This document shows, piece after piece, positions 15,248-22,978 of a stretch of 30,661 bases of DNA. A program made the translations under genes and the position numbers. The notes beneath the pieces were generated by a model, which was not told where the DNA came from, did no database searches, and saw nothing but the letters and a program-made list of their open reading frames with translations. Source of the DNA: Candidatus Magasanikiibacteriota bacterium (GTDB lineage Bacteria; Patescibacteriota; Patescibacteriia; Magasanikbacterales; UBA922); contig JAHFIE010000001.1 of assembly GCA_023246565.1 (NCBI GenBank), positions 1 through 30,661 of the forward strand. The letters run 5' to 3'. Positions within the stretch are counted from its first letter, which is position 1, and each line of letters opens with the position of its first letter.

Positions 15248-15661
15248 CTACGTTGCGCTCGGAGTATTGATAGCCTTGGTAGCACTTTTTATCACAAAGC
15301 TTGAAATTGAATATGCTGCCAAAATAATAACTAATCCAATGACTGCGGCTGACATAATGGTTTTAGCTTTGGTAACATTATCTTCATTTCCCGCAGCAGT
15401 CATCCAAAGAAAACCGGCGTAAAAAATTAAAACAGTGGCAATAGTACCAAGAACCCCAAGAACCACATTGATAATCCCTGTAGCAATAAGACGTGGATCA
15501 TTATTCGTCAGTTTTGAACCTTCAACACAATTAAGACCAAGGGGATCAGCAGGATCATTCCCACAAGGAGGTTCCGGATCAGCCATAGCTGCTGGCGCTA
15601 AAGTAAGAAGTCCAAGAACAAAAACACTCGTGAGAATACCTTTAAACCAATTTTTTTGCAT
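15248..15661 (-). CDS. T4SS-pilin-like protein, Pil7 (minimal)
   Basis: A 137-residue protein: signal peptide (to about AAMA), a short segment with two Cys (PPCGNDPADPLGLNC), the motif DPRLIATGIINVVLGVLG, the two-helix module with the loop LWMTAAGNEDNVTKAKTIM, and a short tail. Apart from the Cys pair it is close to the minimal type. The following 80-nt gap contains a hairpin (near CCCATAGTCC/GGACCAGGGG) that may attenuate transcription into Pil8. Confidence 0.7.
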   Translation of the reverse strand: MQKNWFKGILTSVFVLGLLTLAPAAMADPEPPCGNDPADPLGLNCVEGSKLTNNDPRLIATGIINVVLGVLGTIATVLIFYAGFLWMTAAGNEDNVTKAKTIMSAAVIGLVIILAAYSISSFVIKSATKAINTPSAT

Positions 15662-15696
15662 AGATTTAAAAATTATTATTGGAATAGATTATTACT

Positions 15697-16242
15697 TTAA
15701 AAATCCGTTGGGATATTGTCTTTATTACCACCAGTTGCAGTTGACAATTGATTGATCACAAAGAGAGAAATTGCCCAGGCAGAAAGGATAATAGCAAGAC
15801 CAATAATTCCGGAGAAGATCATCTTGCGAGCTTCACCGACTTTATCTTCATTACCACCAGCTGTCATCCATTTAAAGCCACCGGCAAGGACGATTACTAC
15901 AGCGATAAGACCAAGGAGACCGAGAAGAACGTTAATCAAGTTTGCTGCGGTTTCACGAAGATCTTGATTGCCGAGTTTACCTTTTACTTGATTACCAACC
16001 GGGTTGAGTCCAAAAAGATCTTTTTCACAAGTACCAGGAACATCTGGCTTCGTAGCGTCTTTTTTACAGGTTTCACCAGATTCACAGGCAAGTGAAGAAC
16101 AGCATGAACCAGCTACTGGTTTTCCATCAGCGCCCTTTACCGTAACACAAGCCGCCTGAGTTACTGCTGGCGCAGCAGCAAAAGCCAAAAAACCAAAGAC
16201 GGTGAAGCCAATGACAATGTTCTTTAGACTGAGTCTGGACAT
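15697..16242 (-). CDS. T4SS-pilin-like protein, Pil6, with Cys-rich N-terminus
   Basis: A 181-residue protein: signal peptide (to about TQAA), a Cys-rich segment with six Cys (including GSCCSSLACESGETCKKD), then GLNPVGNQV and the hairpin module with the loop KWMTAGGNEDKVGEARKMI. The hairpin-coding DNA (15740-15981) is identical, base for base, to that in Pil5 (16395-16636), while the signal peptide and outer segment differ. The start has no Shine-Dalgarno sequence. A 35-nt gap leads to Pil7. Confidence 0.72.
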   Translation of the reverse strand: MSRLSLKNIVIGFTVFGFLAFAAAPAVTQAACVTVKGADGKPVAGSCCSSLACESGETCKKDATKPDVPGTCEKDLFGLNPVGNQVKGKLGNQDLRETAANLINVLLGLLGLIAVVIVLAGGFKWMTAGGNEDKVGEARKMIFSGIIGLAIILSAWAISLFVINQLSTATGGNKDNIPTDF

Positions 16243-16310
16243 AAGGCAAAAAATTAATAATCAAATTATGAATTACGAATATAGACTGAGGACTTCGTAA
16301 CTCATAACTC

Positions 16311-16329
16311 GTCCCGAATGATTCGGGAC
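16311..16329. repeat. Short perfect palindrome between Pil5 and Pil6
   Basis: GTCCCGAAT-G-ATTCGGGAC, 9-bp arms. It resembles the CCCGAT...ATCGGG stem of the 94-bp elements and may be a remnant. A run of A residues follows (T on the minus strand lies on the wrong side for termination of Pil5). Confidence 0.5.
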
Positions 16330-16351
16330 AGAGTCGACAAAAAATACATCC

Positions 16352-16864
16352 TTAAAAATCCGTTGGAATATTTTCTTTATTACCACCAGTTGCGGTTGAC
16401 AATTGATTGATCACAAAGAGAGAAATTGCCCAGGCAGAAAGGATAATAGCAAGACCAATAATTCCGGAGAAGATCATCTTGCGAGCTTCACCGACTTTAT
16501 CTTCATTACCACCAGCTGTCATCCATTTAAAGCCACCGGCAAGGACGATTACTACAGCGATAAGACCAAGGAGACCGAGAAGAACGTTAATCAAGTTTGC
16601 TGCGGTTTCACGAAGATCTTGATTGCCGAGTTTACCACTGACTTGGTTTCCAACCGGATTCAAGCCAAAGGTATCTTTTTCACATTTTCCATTGCCACCT
16701 GTCAGTTCATCGGCAGTGCCTTTACAGGTTTCGCCAGATGAACAATCAAGCGCGGTTTTACAACCAGCTAGGGTAGCTGAAGGTAATACCAAAAAACCAA
16801 AAAAGGCGGCAATTATAATGGCAAGGCTGACTTTTTTGTGCGTTAATGTAAGTGTTTGTAACAT
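16352..16864 (-). CDS. T4SS-pilin-like protein, Pil5, with Cys-rich N-terminus
   Basis: A 170-residue protein: signal peptide (to about ATLA), a segment with four Cys (GCKTALDCSSGETCKG, GKCEKD), then the same GLNPVGNQV and hairpin module as Pil6. Only the last residues differ (NKENIPTDF against NKDNIPTDF). It has by far the strongest ribosome site of the array (GGGAGGTGAT, see 16868), suggesting the highest translation. Pil5 and Pil6 look like a recent duplication or a pair homogenised by gene conversion. Confidence 0.75.
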   Translation of the reverse strand: MLQTLTLTHKKVSLAIIIAAFFGFLVLPSATLAGCKTALDCSSGETCKGTADELTGGNGKCEKDTFGLNPVGNQVSGKLGNQDLRETAANLINVLLGLLGLIAVVIVLAGGFKWMTAGGNEDKVGEARKMIFSGIIGLAIILSAWAISLFVINQLSTATGGNKENIPTDF

Positions 16865-16867
16865 GGT

Positions 16868-16879
16868 ATCACCTCCCTT
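16868..16879 (-). promoter_or_regulatory. Unusually strong Shine-Dalgarno sequence of Pil5
   Basis: On the minus strand AAGGGAGGTGAT precedes the ATG by 3 nt. It is almost fully complementary to the 3' end of 16S rRNA. The other pilin genes and nearly all AT-rich genes in the window lack such a site. Confidence 0.75.
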
Positions 16880-16911
16880 CAGTTTAGGGTGAATAAATAT
16901 TTTTTTGAAAA

Positions 16912-17595
16912 CTAATTTTGTGGTGGAGAAAGAATTTTTTTACAACTTGCCTCATCAGGAAGTGGCGTACCACCATTTGCAAGACAATTTGTAGCTGGAT
17001 TTTCTTGACAAACACCATCTACAAAACACCAATTGAATGTTAGAGAATAATCACATGCTTCTTGACTGTCATACGGTATCCCAGCACAAGCATTCCCTGA
17101 CATTATAGCACACTGATTTGTTTTCATGTCCACACAATAAACTTGCAATGAATCAGCCGTCGTATTTCCCGCACCAATTCCTTTAAATACCAACTTCAGT
17201 ATAGCATAGCTCGAAAAAATAATACATATACCAATCACTGCCCACAGCATCGCATCACTACCTTGTTTAACTTTTTCCGCATTACCTGCTGCAGTAACCC
17301 ACATAAATCCACCGTACACAAATACGAGTAGAGCTAATGAGCCCAAAATACCCAATACATTCGCAATTGCTTTTCCAACGATTTGTTGTAAATTCGTTGT
17401 TCCTTTTATGGGATCTTCCCCTGATATTGGATTAATTAATTGGACAATAGTTTTATTTTTATCTTCTTTACCAGCATTGGCTGGTTTGGGTGGGATTGGT
17501 ACAGGCGCAGCTTCTTCTGCCAGAGCCAAAACTGGGGTAAGAAAAAAAATACTTATCCCGATCAAAATCATTATTTTTGATACAAATTTCATCAT
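16912..17595 (-). CDS. T4SS-pilin-like protein, Pil4, with Cys-rich C-terminus
   Basis: About 227 residues from the ATG at 17595 (a second ATG follows directly). Signal peptide (to about ALAE), a Pro/Lys-rich spacer, the hairpin module with GGFMWVTAAGNAEKVKQGSDAM loop, then about 80 residues with eight Cys (LQVYCVDMKTNQCAIMSGNAC, QEACDYS, NWCFVDGVCQENPATNCL, ASCKK). The loop is closer to Pil3 (VKQGRDVM). It lies 47 nt before Pil5. Confidence 0.68.
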   Translation of the reverse strand: MMKFVSKIMILIGISIFFLTPVLALAEEAAPVPIPPKPANAGKEDKNKTIVQLINPISGEDPIKGTTNLQQIVGKAIANVLGILGSLALLVFVYGGFMWVTAAGNAEKVKQGSDAMLWAVIGICIIFSSYAILKLVFKGIGAGNTTADSLQVYCVDMKTNQCAIMSGNACAGIPYDSQEACDYSLTFNWCFVDGVCQENPATNCLANGGTPLPDEASCKKILSPPQN

Positions 17596-17675
17596 ATCTT
17601 TTTGATCCAATTAATATGTTATCCAAACCAACTTTTCTATCATTTTCACAAAGTAGATTAGACCAATCTTGGACT

Positions 17676-17702
17676 GTCATTCTGGCGAAAGCCAGAATCC
17701 AG
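17676..17702 (+). repeat. Partial copy B of the 94-bp element
   Basis: GTCATTCTGGCGAAAGCCAG and a few following bases match the left end of copies A and C, including the ATTCTGGC/GCCAGAAT stem. The right half is missing. It sits between Pil3 and Pil4. Confidence 0.65.
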
Positions 17703-17709
17703 AATCGTA

Positions 17710-18444
17710 TTACTTAATTGCCTTAAATTCATCCCCTACACCCAACGTGTTCAAGATAAACGCCACAATGAGATATGCTGAAAAAACAATAATGATTCCT
17801 ACAACCGCGGCCACCATAACATCACGTCCTTGTTTTACTTTGTCCGGACTCCCAAAGGAAAATACCATCAAAAATCCACCGTATACAAAAGCTGTCAAGG
17901 CAATCATGCCAATAATACCAAAGATAAGTTTACCCTGATTAATGAAAACTTGAACCAGGTCATTAACATCGCGACACGTACCAGAAAAAGCACACTTTGG
18001 AATTGGTCCTTGATAATTATCTAACGAAGGATCATTTTCATAATTATCTTTTATATACTGACACACAGCACCACACTCAGATGTTGAACTTGAAGAACCC
18101 CCAGCCCCTTTCGCACCACCAGCATCCTTTTTTTTCACACAACAAACTTGACCAGTCTGACAAATTCCCACAATAAAAGCTGCTTTTTTATCTTTATTTT
18201 GAGCTGTTAGTTCTTTATTATTTTCAATTAATGTTTGCGTCTGAGCCGCAACATCAGGATTACAATCACTTTTTGCAGTACACGCATAACCTAGGGCAGA
18301 AAAATCATCGCACTTAACCGCCCCAACGTTCTGTGTCATGCCAAATACACCGTATAAAAAAATAACGAACCAAAATCCGAAAAGAAAAGGGTTCTCTATT
18401 TTATGGTTGGTTTTCCCCAGTACTTTTTTTAAACTAAATACCAT
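17710..18444 (-). CDS. T4SS-pilin-like protein, Pil3, with Cys-rich N-terminal domain
   Basis: A 244-residue protein. After an N-terminal signal/anchor (about residues 20-43) comes a 120-residue outer domain with about nine Cys (KCDDF, GYACTAKSDC, GICQTGQVCCVKK, ECGAVC, KCAFSGTC) and a Gly/Ser-rich linker, then the hairpin module with FVYGGFLMVFSFGSPDKVKQ at the C-terminus. Here the loop has MVFSFGSPDK instead of the W-M-T-A type. It follows a 273-nt gap that contains repeat copy C, so transcription from galU may be reduced before it. Confidence 0.68.
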   Translation of the reverse strand: MVFSLKKVLGKTNHKIENPFLFGFWFVIFLYGVFGMTQNVGAVKCDDFSALGYACTAKSDCNPDVAAQTQTLIENNKELTAQNKDKKAAFIVGICQTGQVCCVKKKDAGGAKGAGGSSSSTSECGAVCQYIKDNYENDPSLDNYQGPIPKCAFSGTCRDVNDLVQVFINQGKLIFGIIGMIALTAFVYGGFLMVFSFGSPDKVKQGRDVMVAAVVGIIIVFSAYLIVAFILNTLGVGDEFKAIK

Positions 18445-18515
18445 AGTTTTCGGAAGATTGAGGTGGTCATTTTATTTATCTGTAGAAAATTTGAGCATTA
18501 TGTATATGGTTCTCT

Positions 18516-18609
18516 GTCATTCTGGCGAAAGCCAGAATCTAGTATTTATTGAATTCAACACTGGATTCTGGCTGGAGTTTATCCCGATGAAAATCGGGAC
18601 CAGAATGAC
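18516..18609 (+). repeat. 94-bp inverted-repeat element, copy C
   Basis: Same length and same 10-bp terminal inverted repeats as copy A, with about 30 nt of further similarity to the left. A degenerate right-half unit follows at about 18624-18660 (GGAGTTTATCCCCACGAAAG). The gap 18445-18717 contains no gene. Confidence 0.75.
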
Positions 18610-18717
18610 AATACTTGAATCACGCTTGGAGTTTATCCCCACGAAAGTCGAGATCAGAATAATAGGATTGAAATGTAAACAACGCTCGGATTTCTAACAT
18701 TTTAGTTTATATGCTTT

Positions 18718-20103
18718 TTATAATGTCTGACTAACAATTTGCGCTGCTCGCACAACAGCACTGGCATCTTTTTTATAAATATCCTGATCAGTCGTTTTTT
18801 CTTCATTGAGTGGTTGTAAAATAGCAGCGATCATTTCATCAAACGCATTTTCAGCCGAAATAATATCTCGACCATGATACCAATTTTTGGCAATCAAAAC
18901 TTGACTCGAAAATGGACCAATGACCGGATCAGCCTCTTGAGCTTTAATATGAACCCTGAGGGCTGAAGGTTGATGTACTGCATCAGCATAACCTTTGATT
19001 CTGTCAGGTTCAGACATAAACCGGATAAAATCCCAAGCTTCATTTTGATTTTTGGATTTTTTTACCACCGATTGCAACCAATAGCTAGCCACGTTAGCCT
19101 GTATATTTGGGTTTAATTGCGGTAAAGGCATGATTTCAATATTCAAATCTGGTGCGCGTGATTTAAGACGATCATAATCATAGGCAAAACCAAAATAAAA
19201 TCCTGTTTTACCTCGGACAAAAGCATCAAACGCACTATTTTGATCATCATTCCATGAATAGGCTTCTTTATTTGGCCGCGCAAAATCTGTGTAAAAATTA
19301 AGAGCCTGCAATGCTGGATGCGTCGCATTCGCTTTTTCAAAACCAGCTGAAAAAGTTATTCCTCCATATGAACCAGCCATGGTCACACCATTCTGGAGCA
19401 TAAGAGCCGAGACAATATCAAAAGCATTTTCAATATTTTTTCCTGTACCAAGAGACGCACCGGATTGAAGAATTTTTCTATCCTTATCAAGTTTAGTGAT
19501 GCGTTTAACCGCTTCGACGAATTCATTCCAATCTTTGGGTGGTTCTGGCAAGCCAGCCTTATCGAGTAAATCTTTATTGTAATAAACTGCCAAAGTATCC
19601 ACGGTAAGGGGTAAACCATACATTTGTTTGGCAATTACCGCGTCATCGGGTACGGTCGCAACATATGCTTTTTTAAGGCTCTCAAGCGTTGGCATGTTGA
19701 ACGTGTCGAACAAGACCGCGGTTTCTTTGGTAATGGTACTGGTCTGAACCAATTTTCCCATGGTTACGGTTGCTGGCATGGGTACCAAACGATTTTGATA
19801 CTTTCGTAACCATCGAACATGCATAGAAACCATGTCCGGCGCAACATCATCAGCAAGAGCATTGATAAAAAGCTTATCAAATTCATCATATCGTACTTGA
19901 CGAATGTTAATGGTAACATGGGGGTTTTCCCCTTTATACTGAGTCGCTAAATTTCTGAGCTGATCAACATTATCATAGACCGTCCAAAAATTAAGCGTCA
20001 CCGGACGAATCGCTGCTTGTTGGTCTTGGGATAATCCCTTGCAGCCAAAACCAGTGATGATCACGGTAATCGACAAACATGCAAGACGCAAAAAAATTTT
20101 CAT
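18718..20103 (-). CDS. Extracellular sugar-type substrate-binding lipoprotein (ABC family 1)
   Basis: A 461-residue protein with a lipoprotein signal (basic start, hydrophobic core, lipobox TGFGC with Cys near residue 21). The body has the family 1 solute-binding layout: LNFWTVYDNVDQLRNLATQY near the N-terminus, MYGLPLTVDTLAVYYNKDLL, PKDWNEFVEAVKRIT, and NEAWDFIRFMSEPD near the C-terminus. Such proteins bind sugars or oligosaccharides outside the membrane for an ABC importer, but no permease or ATPase gene is nearby. The ATG lies 1 nt after the stop of Pil2, so translation is coupled to a pilin. Upstream in-frame starts overlap Pil2 and spoil the signal peptide. Confidence 0.85.
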   Translation of the reverse strand: MKIFLRLACLSITVIITGFGCKGLSQDQQAAIRPVTLNFWTVYDNVDQLRNLATQYKGENPHVTINIRQVRYDEFDKLFINALADDVAPDMVSMHVRWLRKYQNRLVPMPATVTMGKLVQTSTITKETAVLFDTFNMPTLESLKKAYVATVPDDAVIAKQMYGLPLTVDTLAVYYNKDLLDKAGLPEPPKDWNEFVEAVKRITKLDKDRKILQSGASLGTGKNIENAFDIVSALMLQNGVTMAGSYGGITFSAGFEKANATHPALQALNFYTDFARPNKEAYSWNDDQNSAFDAFVRGKTGFYFGFAYDYDRLKSRAPDLNIEIMPLPQLNPNIQANVASYWLQSVVKKSKNQNEAWDFIRFMSEPDRIKGYADAVHQPSALRVHIKAQEADPVIGPFSSQVLIAKNWYHGRDIISAENAFDEMIAAILQPLNEEKTTDQDIYKKDASAVVRAAQIVSQTL

Positions 20104-20104
20104 A

Positions 20105-21358
20105 CTACTTAAAAGCTTCAAAAACAATTTTGAGCAATGCATAACTTGCAAAAATCACGGCAAGTCCAAGGGCAGTCCAGACAATAATATGTTTTGCTTT
20201 TGTTTCACGTTCAGCATTTCCTAAATCAGTCATCCATAGTATACCACCATAAATAAACATCACCAAGGCAATACTTCCTAAAACTCCCATGAGTGTGGAA
20301 ATAATTCTGGCAGCGAGTATTCGTGGATCAACCGTATCGATTTTATTCAGACTGGCAGTGGAGGGAATGACAAATTCATTGATCTCTTCCTTTTTTTCTT
20401 CAGGAGGATTTTGTGCTTCGCACAATACACTCATAAGTTCTTCCCCCTCGTCTTTTTTTAAATCAGCAGGATTCATGTTGGGATGTTTGCCGGCCAGTGA
20501 CTGACAATATCCCACATCAACATTTACCGCGGCCGTTGGATCCAAATCAGTTGGTTTAAACTCAACAGTAGAAGTAGTTATTTGGTATACATTCAACTCT
20601 TTTTTAGCCAAATCAGAATTTTTTGGACCACTTGATTCTGTTTGTACACATGCACCCATGCTATCAGCATTATTCGCAGGCATTTCACATTTTCCTGAAA
20701 CACAATCAGCATTTACCTTGCAATTTTGCTGTCCCAATGGGCATTTGATCCCAAAATAAGCCGCGCAAAGACCACCACAAGGTTTGCTGTTACCAGCCAC
20801 TTGACGTATACCCGTTGCATGAACCACACTCGGATCTACTGTGGATTCATTACATTTGTCTTCTGTGATGATGGTATTGTCAGAATAAACATCATAACTA
20901 CTTTTGTGACCAATAGCACTGTCAGGATCACTTTCATCAACAAAAATACCTTCGACACAGAATCCGTATTCACAAATCAAATTTTGGTCATACTTATTTT
21001 TTCCACAGTCTTTATCATTATGGCATGTGCCATTAAAGGGACAAAAAAGTCCGATGCCGGTCGCGCAATGTCCACCACACATTTTTCCATTTAATTCACC
21101 GGTTGCAACCAAATTACCAAACGCCTTGAAATCAAGAGCACACTGGTCTTTTAGATCAGCATATCCAAATTTTGGCCCATCGGATGCTGGTACATCATTA
21201 ATGGAAGCATTACTAACAATTTTTTTATATACAAAACTACATTTACAGGTTGTATCAGCGTAAACAACATCAAACAAAAATAGTAGGCTGATAATTCCTA
21301 CAAAAAAACTGAATGCAATACTACTTAAACGCCCCAAATACCAATTGGAGAATGGCAT
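20105..21358 (-). CDS. T4SS-pilin-like protein, Pil2, with long duplicated Cys-rich domain
   Basis: About 417 residues from the ATG at 21358, which lies inside the end of Pil1 (38-nt overlap). An ATT at 21319, 1 nt after the Pil1 stop, would be an alternative start and mirrors the next junction. After the signal peptide (to about VVYA) comes an outer region with about 20 Cys. It contains two similar units about 100 residues apart, CGGHCATGIGLFCP and CGGLCAAYFGIKCP, each followed by further Cys ending in DC. The C-terminal 75 residues are the hairpin module: DPRILAARIISTLMGVLG, then the loop LWMTDLGNAERETKAKHII. It is the largest pilin here and a candidate tip adhesin. Confidence 0.68.
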   Translation of the reverse strand: MPFSNWYLGRLSSIAFSFFVGIISLLFLFDVVYADTTCKCSFVYKKIVSNASINDVPASDGPKFGYADLKDQCALDFKAFGNLVATGELNGKMCGGHCATGIGLFCPFNGTCHNDKDCGKNKYDQNLICEYGFCVEGIFVDESDPDSAIGHKSSYDVYSDNTIITEDKCNESTVDPSVVHATGIRQVAGNSKPCGGLCAAYFGIKCPLGQQNCKVNADCVSGKCEMPANNADSMGACVQTESSGPKNSDLAKKELNVYQITTSTVEFKPTDLDPTAAVNVDVGYCQSLAGKHPNMNPADLKKDEGEELMSVLCEAQNPPEEKKEEINEFVIPSTASLNKIDTVDPRILAARIISTLMGVLGSIALVMFIYGGILWMTDLGNAERETKAKHIIVWTALGLAVIFASYALLKIVFEAFK

Positions 21359-22076
21359 AACTGGCAAAAATTACAGCCAGGCCCAGGGAACCCCAGACCA
21401 GGATATGCCGAGCTTTTTCTTCTTTTTCTGCTGCGCCAGACGAAGACATCCACAAAATACCACCATAAATAAACATCACCAGGGCGATGCTCCCTAAAAT
21501 CCCAATGAGTGTGCTAATAAGACGCGCAATGAGGACACGTGCGTCAACCGTATTGATTTTGTTAAAAGCATCATTGGTTTCTTTTTCAACTTGAAGTTTG
21601 ATTTCATCATTCATCCCACCTCCTGAAGTACTGGTAGCAGCAGTTTTTGACTTACTATCCTTTCCTGATTTATATACTGGGTCGGTTTTACCTTGAACAC
21701 TGACTATATTACAACTTATTGAATAGCTATAAATGGATTTTATTTCAATTGCGGATTTAAAAAAGCATTCTTGATCATCTTCATTAAGAGGTGATTTCAT
21801 AAGCGTAGCTTCATTGATCAAGTGACCATACGAATCACAGCTTGTGGAGAAAGGAATTTTATCAATAAGATCTTTAACCGTAGTAATTTTATCCAATTCA
21901 AAAGTAACTGATTTATTTATTTGGCATTTTTGATCTGTGGTAACAAAATCCTTAACCGTGACATTGCAATCACACCCAACTGCTGCGATTGCAGAATCAA
22001 TCGGATAACCAAACAAAACTGACAAATTTATGACAGAAATAAATACAACAGTAAAATATTTTCTGTAATGCTTCAT
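21321..22076 (-). CDS. T4SS-pilin-like protein, Pil1, first of the array
   Basis: A 251-residue protein: signal peptide (to about SAIA), an outer domain of about 140 residues with six Cys (VGCDCNVTVKDF, QKCQINK, TSCDSYG, QECFFK, ISCNIV), then the hairpin module with DARVLIARLISTLIGILG and the loop LWMSSSGAAEKEEKARHIL. The module is closest to that of Pil2. Its ATG overlaps the galU stop by 4 nt (ATGA), so the pilin genes start as part of the galU transcript. Confidence 0.7.
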   Translation of the reverse strand: MKHYRKYFTVVFISVINLSVLFGYPIDSAIAAVGCDCNVTVKDFVTTDQKCQINKSVTFELDKITTVKDLIDKIPFSTSCDSYGHLINEATLMKSPLNEDDQECFFKSAIEIKSIYSYSISCNIVSVQGKTDPVYKSGKDSKSKTAATSTSGGGMNDEIKLQVEKETNDAFNKINTVDARVLIARLISTLIGILGSIALVMFIYGGILWMSSSGAAEKEEKARHILVWGSLGLAVIFASYAILQLVFGAFK

Positions 22077-22954
22077 GCTGAACCAAAAAATTTTTCAATC
22101 TCACTTCTCATTTCTTTATCTTTCAACGCAAAATGAATCGCGGTCTTAAGAAGCGCTAATTTGTCTCCCGTATCAAAGTAAACGCCTTCATATTCATAGG
22201 CCAAGAATGGTTTTTTCTTGGCGAGTTGGTTTGCCGCGTCCGCAACCCAAACTTCATTATCCTTGCCTTGATTTTGTTTCTCAAGCACAGGCCAAATATC
22301 TTTGGTAAAAACATACCGCATACCACCAACAATCAATCCCTCGGGCGAAGTTTGATCTGTCGGAGGCTTTTCTCTAAACTCCTCCACGCGATACACTCGT
22401 TTCTCTTTTGTTGGTTTTGCGTAAACATTACCATATTTTGTCATGGCAACACGATCATGAATTTTTTGTACACCAATAATCGAAGACTGATGGTACTGAA
22501 AAACTTTCAATAACTGTTTTACAACAGGAATTTTCGCGTCAATAATACTATCACCATCAGAAAAAACAAATGGTTCATCACCCAAAAATTGCCGTGCGCA
22601 TAAGAGAGCATGACCATTACCCAAGGGTTCTGGCTGTCGGGTATAAAAAAAACGCACTTTTGATGATAGCTCAACCAATGAACTTAACTTTTCAAATTTT
22701 CCTTTCTGCTTCAAAAAATGCTCTAAGTCTCGATCCCGATCAAAATGATCTTCAATTGACCGTTTTTGCGAACTCGTGACAAAAATAATTTCAGTTATAC
22801 CACTCGCGACCATTTCTTCTACAATGTACTGAACCACAGGTTTATCCAAAACTGGTAACATTTCTTTAGGCATGGCTTTGGTCGCAGGTAAAAAACGAGT
22901 CCCCAAACCAGCGACAATAATTACTCCTTTGCGAACTGAATTTATTTTTGACAT
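22073..22954 (-). CDS. galU: UTP-glucose-1-phosphate uridylyltransferase
   Basis: A 293-residue enzyme making UDP-glucose from UTP and glucose-1-phosphate in the cytoplasm. The nucleotide-binding start GLGTRFLPATKAMPKEMLP (residues 16-34) has the catalytic Arg and Lys. Further hallmarks are PVVQYIVEEMVASGI, LGNGHALLCARQ, FVFSDGDSII and a late FDTGDKLALLKT. The usual AAG before LGTR is VAG here. Promoter at 22979-23007 with a leader of about 18 nt and no Shine-Dalgarno sequence. It leads the pilin operon, which hints that pilins or their surface are glycosylated or that UDP-glucose feeds the glycosyltransferases in the window. Confidence 0.9.
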   Translation of the reverse strand: MSKINSVRKGVIIVAGLGTRFLPATKAMPKEMLPVLDKPVVQYIVEEMVASGITEIIFVTSSQKRSIEDHFDRDRDLEHFLKQKGKFEKLSSLVELSSKVRFFYTRQPEPLGNGHALLCARQFLGDEPFVFSDGDSIIDAKIPVVKQLLKVFQYHQSSIIGVQKIHDRVAMTKYGNVYAKPTKEKRVYRVEEFREKPPTDQTSPEGLIVGGMRYVFTKDIWPVLEKQNQGKDNEVWVADAANQLAKKKPFLAYEYEGVYFDTGDKLALLKTAIHFALKDKEMRSEIEKFFGSA

Positions 22955-22978
22955 ATTTTTTTATAATTTTGTATGTTC

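Noticed and set aside
15752..16622. Two identical 71-codon plus-strand frames
   Set aside because: They are antisense to the identical hairpin-coding DNA of Pil5 and Pil6 and only reflect that repeat.
14364..18660. CRISPR array built from the repeated 94-bp units
   Set aside because: Copies are few, widely spaced, of unequal extent and separated by whole genes. There are no regular spacers and no cas1/cas2. The Fe-S nuclease at 24963 is an orphan RecB-like protein.
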